Shown: piece after piece, positions 58,957-64,000 of the stretch
How the letters are laid out: each line of letters begins with the position of its first letter
Position numbering within the stretch: position 1 is the stretch's first letter
Assembly (NCBI GenBank): GCA_025352685.1
Contig: JANXSN010000106.1
Location: 59,730-123,729 of the forward strand
Reading direction: 5' to 3'
Source of the DNA: Sphingomonadales bacterium
GTDB taxonomy: Bacteria; Pseudomonadota; Alphaproteobacteria; Sphingomonadales; Sphingomonadaceae
Length of the DNA: 64,000 nucleotides
Translations under genes and position numbers: made by a program
The notes under the pieces: model-generated
What the model was told of the DNA's origin: nothing
The model's input: the letters and a program-made list of their open reading frames with translations, nothing else
Database searches by the model: none

Positions 58957-59979
58957 TCAGGCTTTAGCGGACGCGTCCCTCGGAGCAAGCGTTGCAACGC
59001 GACCGGCGATTTCGAAGACGACGCTTTCGGCAGGCAACGATTGCGGAATGGCCACATCGGCAAGCTGTCGTGCTTTTTCCCACGCTTCGACGGCGACCGC
59101 GAGCGCGGGACCCGATCTTGTGCGCGCCTGCGACGCAATGAACGCGGGCGCGCGCCTGAGGAAGGCTTCGTAGCGCGGCAACGCGGCCTTCAGTGCCAGC
59201 TTCCCGGCGAGGTCAAGGCGCAGCACATTAAACGGGTCGCCGGTGACTGCGATTTCGCGCAGAGCCGCATCGATGCCGGGCACGTCAGTTTCGATAACCG
59301 ACATCGCGGCGCCCGGAGCACCAGCGGCAACCGCAAGCACGACCGCGCGGGTCATATCGTCGAGATGCGGAGCTTGCTCGGCTAGGATTGCCGCCATAAT
59401 GTCGCCATCAAGCCTGGCAAAGGCAAGACTGCGGCATCGCGAACGGATTGTCGGCAACAGCCGTCCTGGAGCGTGGCTCACAAGTAAAAAAATGGTGCTG
59501 GCGGGAGGCTCCTCGAGCATTTTGAGCAACGCGTTTGCAGCCGGTGGTTCGAGGTCATCGGCCGCATCGATGACGATCACGCGACGATCTGCCATCGAGG
59601 GAGCCATCGACAGGATCGGTCCCAACCAGCGGATTTGGTTGATGCGGATGCTACGCGCCCGGGTTTCATCACCCTTCCGGTCGGCGTAGGGGACAAGGTG
59701 TGTGGCATCGGCCCAAATTTCGCGCTCGATCAACTGGTAATCCGGATGGCTGCGCGCGGCGATCAGCTTGGCGGTCGGATGATCCAAATCAACGACAAAG
59801 TCTGTGCTGCTCAATGCGTCTGAGATCGCGTCAGCAAGCAGTTTTGCTGCAACTTCTTTAGCGAAGCTTGCCTTGCCGACTCCGCGCGGCCCGTGGAGAA
59901 GCCAAGCATGGTGCATGCGCCCGTTATCCACAGCAGCGCGGATCGCCTCAAACTGCGAATTATGACCGAGGAGTTTCAA
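58957..59979 (-). CDS. holB: DNA polymerase III delta' subunit
   Basis: This 340-residue clamp-loader subunit has an AAA+ fold with HHAWLLHGPRGVGKAS near the N-terminus and ANALLKMLEEPP and IRSRCRSL, typical of HolB and DnaX. It follows tmk with a 4-bp overlap, the usual tmk-holB pairing of many bacteria. I do not see the zinc cysteines of the E. coli form. Confidence 0.93.
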   Translation of the reverse strand: MKLLGHNSQFEAIRAAVDNGRMHHAWLLHGPRGVGKASFAKEVAAKLLADAISDALSSTDFVVDLDHPTAKLIAARSHPDYQLIEREIWADATHLVPYADRKGDETRARSIRINQIRWLGPILSMAPSMADRRVIVIDAADDLEPPAANALLKMLEEPPASTIFLLVSHAPGRLLPTIRSRCRSLAFARLDGDIMAAILAEQAPHLDDMTRAVVLAVAAGAPGAAMSVIETDVPGIDAALREIAVTGDPFNVLRLDLAGKLALKAALPRYEAFLRRAPAFIASQARTRSGPALAVAVEAWEKARQLADVAIPQSLPAESVVFEIAGRVATLAPRDASAKA

Positions 59980-60605
59980 AGCAGATCAGCCAGATGCACC
60001 ATCAGGCGTTCAGTCACAGCATCGGCGCTACCCTGCGCATCGACCCGACGGAATCGAGCGGGGTCCGCGGCCGCGAGTGCCTCGAACGCTGCGCATAGAC
60101 GAGCGTGGTACTGGTCGCCCTTGGCGCCGAAGCGATCGCAATTTCCTCCATCACGTTCGTTCGCCCGGATAACCGCTTCTGCTTGACCAAGGACGAGCAA
60201 TAGCGTTCGGTCAGGGATTAGCCCGCCACTGCCAAAGCCATGCAACTTGACAATCTCATCGTCGGGGATGCCGCCCGCACCGCCTTGATAGGCGCGTGTT
60301 GAATCGATGAACCGATCGCAAAGCACCCAATCACCGCCGTCGAGCGCAGGGCGAATGACGCGCTCGACGTGATCAGCGCGCGCGGCTGCGAATAACAAGG
60401 CTTCGACGCGAGCGCTCCAACGGTCCGCGCGTCCGTTCATGAGCAATTCGCGGATCGCTTCGGCGCCCGGTGTGCCACCGGGTTCGCGCGTCACGACGAC
60501 CGTCCTTCCCCGCGCGCGCAAGGCTTCGGCAAGCCGCTTTGCCTGCGTCGATTTGCCGACGCCCTCGCCGCCCTCAAGCGTGATGAAGCGCCCGGACAGG
60601 TTCAC
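59976..60605 (-). CDS. tmk: Thymidylate kinase
   Basis: Tmk converts dTMP to dTDP. The 209-residue protein has the P-loop ITLEGGEGVGKSTQ, then the DR motif (VLCDRFIDSTRAYQGG). I chose GTG 60605 since GTGA overlaps the stop of the preceding carboxypeptidase gene and the P-loop then begins at the usual distance; the track start lies 10 codons further up within that gene. Confidence 0.95.
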   Translation of the reverse strand: MNLSGRFITLEGGEGVGKSTQAKRLAEALRARGRTVVVTREPGGTPGAEAIRELLMNGRADRWSARVEALLFAAARADHVERVIRPALDGGDWVLCDRFIDSTRAYQGGAGGIPDDEIVKLHGFGSGGLIPDRTLLLVLGQAEAVIRANERDGGNCDRFGAKGDQYHARLCAAFEALAAADPARFRRVDAQGSADAVTERLMVHLADLL

Positions 60606-61768
60606 ATCCCAAAAAACGACCAGAGGCCGGCCCACGCGCGGCGGAAGAACCCCGCCTGGCCCACAGCAGTCTCTGCAACGAGGGGCATCACCTGCGGCGG
60701 TGTCGAAGCCGTCTGTACGACGAGATCGGCGATATGCTGTCCTGCCGCAATGGGGGCCTTGATCGGGCCTTCATAGACCACCTTGACCTTTATCCCGTTC
60801 AGGGGACCCGCCGGCATTGTAACGGCAAGATTGCGTGGTGCGACCAAGCCAACGGTGGTCGCATCTCCTAATTGCACCTCAGCGGTTTCAACCTTTTGCC
60901 CCTTAGCCAGCAACGATTTGGTCGACCAGGCCCTAAAACCCCATTCGATGAACTTAACCGATTCTTCGATGCGCTGGTTGAAACTCCCCAGCCCCGCGAC
61001 GACCATCACAAGACGCCGGCCGCCCTGCTCTGCTGACCCCGTGAAGCCGTAACCGGCTTCATCGGTGTGGCCAGTCTTAAGCCCATCGGCGCCCGCAACC
61101 CGCCCAAGCAAGGGATCGCGGTTCGCCTGGGTAATGTCGCTTCCCGACCCCAAAGTCTTACCCCACGTAAACGATGGTAGCGAATAATATTTCTTGTACA
61201 GCCTAGGATGTTCTTCAATTGTTGCGGCCGCGAGCTTGGCAAGATCACGCGCAGTCACATAGGTTATACCCCCGTCGGGCCAGCCGTTCGAATTGCCGAA
61301 TTGACTGTTGGCAAGCCCAAGCTTCTTTGCTGCATCATTCATTCGCGCAGCGAAAGCAGCCTCGGTGCCTGAGATCCCTTCGGCAAGCACTACACACGCA
61401 TCATTGCCCGATAGCGTCACGATACCCTTCAGGAGATTGTCGACACTGACGCTCTCTCCCGATGATAGAAACATCGTCGAACCTGCTACCGGCCCATGCC
61501 ATTTCGACCACGTCTCTGGACGGACAGTAAACTTCTGATCGAGTTTCAACTCACCCTTTTTTATCATGTCGAACGCGACATACACGGTCATCATCTTGGC
61601 CATGGACGCCGGCGGCATACGGCGGTCAGCATCTTTGGAATAGAGCACCGCTTCAGACGACAGGTCGACCAGATAGGCGACGGGCGCCGCAGTTTCGAAC
61701 GGCGGTGCTGCAGCCGTTACGGGAACGCCAGCAAAGAGGGTGGCAATGAGCGGCAAGGCAAGCTTCAC
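60602..61768 (-). CDS. D-alanyl-D-alanine carboxypeptidase (PBP5/6 type)
   Basis: This penicillin-binding protein of 388 residues trims the terminal D-Ala of peptidoglycan side chains in the periplasm. It has a signal peptide (about 1-20), catalytic SMAK at 55-58, SGN at 120-122 and KTG at 230-232. A C-terminal beta domain ends in RRAWAGLWSFFGM, an amphipathic membrane anchor. It is 15 bp after rlpA and coupled to tmk. Confidence 0.94.
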   Translation of the reverse strand: MKLALPLIATLFAGVPVTAAAPPFETAAPVAYLVDLSSEAVLYSKDADRRMPPASMAKMMTVYVAFDMIKKGELKLDQKFTVRPETWSKWHGPVAGSTMFLSSGESVSVDNLLKGIVTLSGNDACVVLAEGISGTEAAFAARMNDAAKKLGLANSQFGNSNGWPDGGITYVTARDLAKLAAATIEEHPRLYKKYYSLPSFTWGKTLGSGSDITQANRDPLLGRVAGADGLKTGHTDEAGYGFTGSAEQGGRRLVMVVAGLGSFNQRIEESVKFIEWGFRAWSTKSLLAKGQKVETAEVQLGDATTVGLVAPRNLAVTMPAGPLNGIKVKVVYEGPIKAPIAAGQHIADLVVQTASTPPQVMPLVAETAVGQAGFFRRAWAGLWSFFGM

Positions 61769-61783
61769 ATCGGCTCCGTTCAG

Positions 61784-62623
61784 TCAGCGGGTAATTACGA
61801 CGTCCGGATAGCCCCTTGCGGCGAGAGGTGCCAGTGCAGCCATAGCTTTGCGTGCAGATTCATACGGACCGAGCCGGACCCGCCACGTACCGGCGATCGA
61901 AGAAATCTCGGCGTCGAGGTGTTCGGCCAAACTCCGCGCACGGTACTTGCTCAAAAAGCTGGCGATTTGAAGGTAGAACGGCCCTGGTTCGCTGATTTCA
62001 CGTGCCGCTGTCCCCTGAGACGACGATTGACGCGACGATGACTTCCAGTCATCCCGGTCACGCAGTCGTTCCAGCGTCGCATAGTAAGGAGAACGGCGCA
62101 GCGCTACGGCTTCCCCGCGACTCAAGACGTGCTTTTCAGCATCTGTGGGTTCGACGCGGCGGACACGAACTTGTCGCGCGCCATGGCCAGTCATACCCAA
62201 TTGTCGCGCGGCGCCGAGCGACAGGTCAATAATTCGGTTTGAGTGGAAGGGCCCCCGGTCATTGATGCGCACCAAAATCGTCCGACCCGTGTCAAGCGAG
62301 GTCACCTCGACATACGAGCGCAACGGCAGCGTGCGGTGGGCTGCGCTGATCCCGTTGGGTTCGAAGCGTTCACCGGTGGCAGTTGGGCTTCCCCGCAATT
62401 CCTCACCGTACCAACTGGCTGCACCGGTCTCGTCGAACTCTCGCGTGTCGTTCAGCGTATGGCGAGCGCGCCCGACGCTATAGTTTGGGCCAACCGTCAC
62501 GGTGCTGTTGTGTACGGACGACCAGACCTCTGGGCGTAGTCCAACATCTGCGCGCGGCGGAGGGAGCGCTGTGCAACTGGCGAATAAAACGCCTGCAGCT
62601 AGAAGCTCAACCGGCAACTGCAT
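61784..62623 (-). CDS. rlpA: Septal ring lipoprotein RlpA with SPOR domain
   Basis: This 279-residue protein begins with a short signal and a lipobox-like LFASC, so it is probably an outer-membrane lipoprotein. The double-psi barrel (GAASWYGEELRG, RINDRGPF) matches RlpA, a lytic transglycosylase acting on bare glycan strands at the division site in Pseudomonas. A C-terminal SPOR domain (PFYLQIASFLSKYRARSLAEHL) targets denuded septal glycan. It overlaps the upstream transglycosylase gene by 17 bp. Confidence 0.92.
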   Translation of the reverse strand: MQLPVELLAAGVLFASCTALPPPRADVGLRPEVWSSVHNSTVTVGPNYSVGRARHTLNDTREFDETGAASWYGEELRGSPTATGERFEPNGISAAHRTLPLRSYVEVTSLDTGRTILVRINDRGPFHSNRIIDLSLGAARQLGMTGHGARQVRVRRVEPTDAEKHVLSRGEAVALRRSPYYATLERLRDRDDWKSSSRQSSSQGTAAREISEPGPFYLQIASFLSKYRARSLAEHLDAEISSIAGTWRVRLGPYESARKAMAALAPLAARGYPDVVITR

Positions 62624-63653
62624 CGGCCAGAAGCCCGACAGACAGGCCGTAAAAATTCGAGCAGTTATAGTCGAGGATCACCCGGTAGTTGCCCGTTAAC
62701 AGATATGCCGTTTCACCCGGTCCATCTGGTTCGAGAAGCGAAGCCATATCGCTGTCGCGCAGCTTGTTTGAGACCGGAGTGACGCCTAATGCGCGCCATT
62801 CGGACACTGTTTTCCACTGACTGTGGCGGTTATGGACGCGCGGGCAACGCGGACTGACAGTGCGGCTGACGGTGCGCGTGCGGTCGAGCGAAGCGGGGAC
62901 CCTGGCGGCAACTCCCCAAGCCTGATTGGGACGCCAGCCCGCGTGCACAAAATAGCTGGCGATGGACGCGAGGGCATCGGCTTCGCTCCGCCAGATATCG
63001 ACTCGCCCGTCGCCGTCCCCATCGCGGGCAATCCGCAGGATGACCGAAGGCAGGAATTGCGGATAGCCAGTCGCTCCTGCCCAGCTTCCCTTCAAAATCT
63101 CACGGGGAACGCCGCGATCAATCAACTTCAACGTGTCGATGAATTCCTGCTGGAACAGTGCGCGGCGGCGCCCTTCATACGCAAGACTTGCAAGCGAACG
63201 CGGCAGATCGAAATTGCCGGTAAAAGCTCCATAATTGGTTTCATTGCCCCAGATCGACACCATGATTGATTCAGGAACGCCAGTTTCGCGCTCGACCCTG
63301 CTGAGCAACGGACGCAACGCCTGATATTTGGCTCGCCCTGTGGCGATCCGCGCTCTGTCGACATGCTGTAAACGATAAGGAGCGAATGCCGGGATCGGGC
63401 CGTTGGGTGCGCTGCCGGGTTGTTCGCGGTCAAGCTCGACGACGCGCGCGTTGAACGTGAGCGTCGGCAAAACGCTGTCTAACGTGCCCTTGGAGATACC
63501 CTGCGCTCGAGCAGCCCCAGCAACTGTTTGAAGATAGGCCTGAAACCCTGCTTCCTCGCTTTGCGCCAGCGCTCGTCCGCCGCCAAGGCCAGCGATCGGT
63601 ACGATCATGGCCGCACCCATTGCCAAACACTGAACAAGTTTGAGCCCCCGCAT
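62607..63653 (-). CDS. Lytic murein transglycosylase (SLT_2/MltB family)
   Basis: This 348-residue periplasmic enzyme cleaves the glycan strands of peptidoglycan. A signal peptide (AMGAAMIVPIAGLGGGRALAQ) is followed by the SLT_2 domain; the catalytic Glu is in SIWGNETNYG and GATGYPQFLPS follows. A C-terminal peptidoglycan-binding-like region contains LLTGNYRVILDYNCSNFY. The ATG at 63653 puts the signal peptide at the N-terminus. It is the first gene of the long minus-strand operon. Confidence 0.92.
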   Translation of the reverse strand: MRGLKLVQCLAMGAAMIVPIAGLGGGRALAQSEEAGFQAYLQTVAGAARAQGISKGTLDSVLPTLTFNARVVELDREQPGSAPNGPIPAFAPYRLQHVDRARIATGRAKYQALRPLLSRVERETGVPESIMVSIWGNETNYGAFTGNFDLPRSLASLAYEGRRRALFQQEFIDTLKLIDRGVPREILKGSWAGATGYPQFLPSVILRIARDGDGDGRVDIWRSEADALASIASYFVHAGWRPNQAWGVAARVPASLDRTRTVSRTVSPRCPRVHNRHSQWKTVSEWRALGVTPVSNKLRDSDMASLLEPDGPGETAYLLTGNYRVILDYNCSNFYGLSVGLLADAVAG

Positions 63654-63743
63654 GCCGTGATCATGGCACAGCACCACCCCCAAGCGAAATCACTTCGTCG
63701 CGCGACTTGCACGGAAAGTCGCGCCGTCCTACCGGACACTAAA

Positions 63744-63833
63744 GGAAGAGTGTCCGAGTGGTTTAAGGAACTGGTCTTGAAAACCAGCGAGGGTGCAAGC
63801 TCTCCGTGGGTTCGAATCCCACCTCTTCCGCCA
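63744..63833 (+). tRNA. tRNA-Ser (TGA)
   Basis: This 90-nt type II tRNA has acceptor arms GGAAGAG and CTCTTCC, discriminator G and an encoded CCA. The anticodon stem CTGGT/ACCAG encloses CTTGAAA with anticodon TGA. A long variable arm (GCGAGGGTGCAAGCTCTCC region) is typical of serine tRNAs, and the T-arm TGGGTTCGAATCCCA is normal. Confidence 0.97.
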
Positions 63834-63934
63834 CTTTTCCGGTATAATGTAGCACCTGAACCACGGCCCCCTTAATGAAATCGTGGGACCTGTTCCGATA
63901 TCTGCGGTAAGAGCAGACGGCGAACAGGATCATC

Positions 63935-64000
63935 ATGGGTCAGACCAACCTGAAATATGCCCTTGAGCGCAAGTACGCGCTCCTAGCCGGCGAGTTGAAG
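63935..64000 (+). CDS. Start of an unidentified small ORF (3' truncated by window end)
   Basis: ATG 63935 has AGGA about 6 bp upstream and stays open for 22 codons to the window end, reading MGQTNLKYALERKYALLAGE. The charged, helical opening resembles short proteins often found near recombinases in integrated elements, but this is a resemblance of style only. It follows tRNA-Ser, a frequent integration site. No function can be given. Confidence 0.45.
   Translation, partial: MGQTNLKYALERKYALLAGELK

Noticed and set aside
1-64000. CRISPR arrays, insertion sequences, prophage or toxin-antitoxin modules
   Set aside because: No regularly spaced repeats, transposase motifs or phage genes were seen in the ORFs; only the last 100 bases hint at a mobile element.

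Overview
The window looks like ordinary chromosome from a GC-rich alphaproteobacterium, most likely of the order Sphingomonadales. The evidence is gene content and order. The ispDF / dusB-ntrB-ntrC-ntrY-ntrX-hfq-hflX block is classic alphaproteobacterial synteny, hfq encodes two fused Sm domains (a trait reported in sphingomonads such as Novosphingobium), and AddAB, AmgK/MurU and a DivL-like tyrosine H-box kinase are present. Coding density is very high, with many 1-25 bp overlaps, and I see no insertion sequence, prophage or CRISPR array. The assignment rests on recognition, not on a search.

Layout. 1-9585 (+) is one overlapping run: 3' part of a DivL-like kinase, tsaE, amgK, murU, addB, addA, followed by trxA. 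argJ (-) converges on trxA. A short secreted protein lies directly ahead of secA, then come a TauE/SafE permease and a Baeyer-Villiger-type monooxygenase (+). 16.7-18.7 kb (-): tRNA-Asn, nadK, moaA. 18.8-20.4 kb (+): an EAL protein with degenerate receiver and GGDEF parts. 20.4-24.1 kb (-): sdhE-mfd, divergent from recG (+); then a PilZ protein and tyrS (-). 28-31 kb: a 55-codon ORF, a CoxE-like VWA protein (-), a hypothetical protein and a MoxR ATPase (+). 31.5-39.3 kb (-): a soluble chemoreceptor, leuB, and the series ald-dnaG-rpoD. Then kup (+), carbonic anhydrase (-), lipA and a Coq10-type protein (+), cinA and ispDF (-).

45.5-54.5 kb (+) is the nitrogen and RNA regulatory operon: dusB, NtrBC, NtrYX, tandem Hfq and HflX. 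54.5-63.7 kb (-) reads as one ten-gene transcription unit: lytic transglycosylase, rlpA, D,D-carboxypeptidase, tmk, holB, metG, tatD, an MBL hydrolase, an aspartic protease and mazG. The window ends with tRNA-Ser(UGA) and the start of a small ORF that may belong to an element inserted at that tRNA.

This is mostly core housekeeping sequence. I did not find a clearly new multi-gene system. The best candidates for a second look are the secreted peptide just upstream of secA (possible secretion-monitor leader), the two unequal Sm domains of Hfq, the DivL-like kinase, the split VWA/MoxR locus, the reversed-architecture chemoreceptor and the tRNA-Ser boundary.
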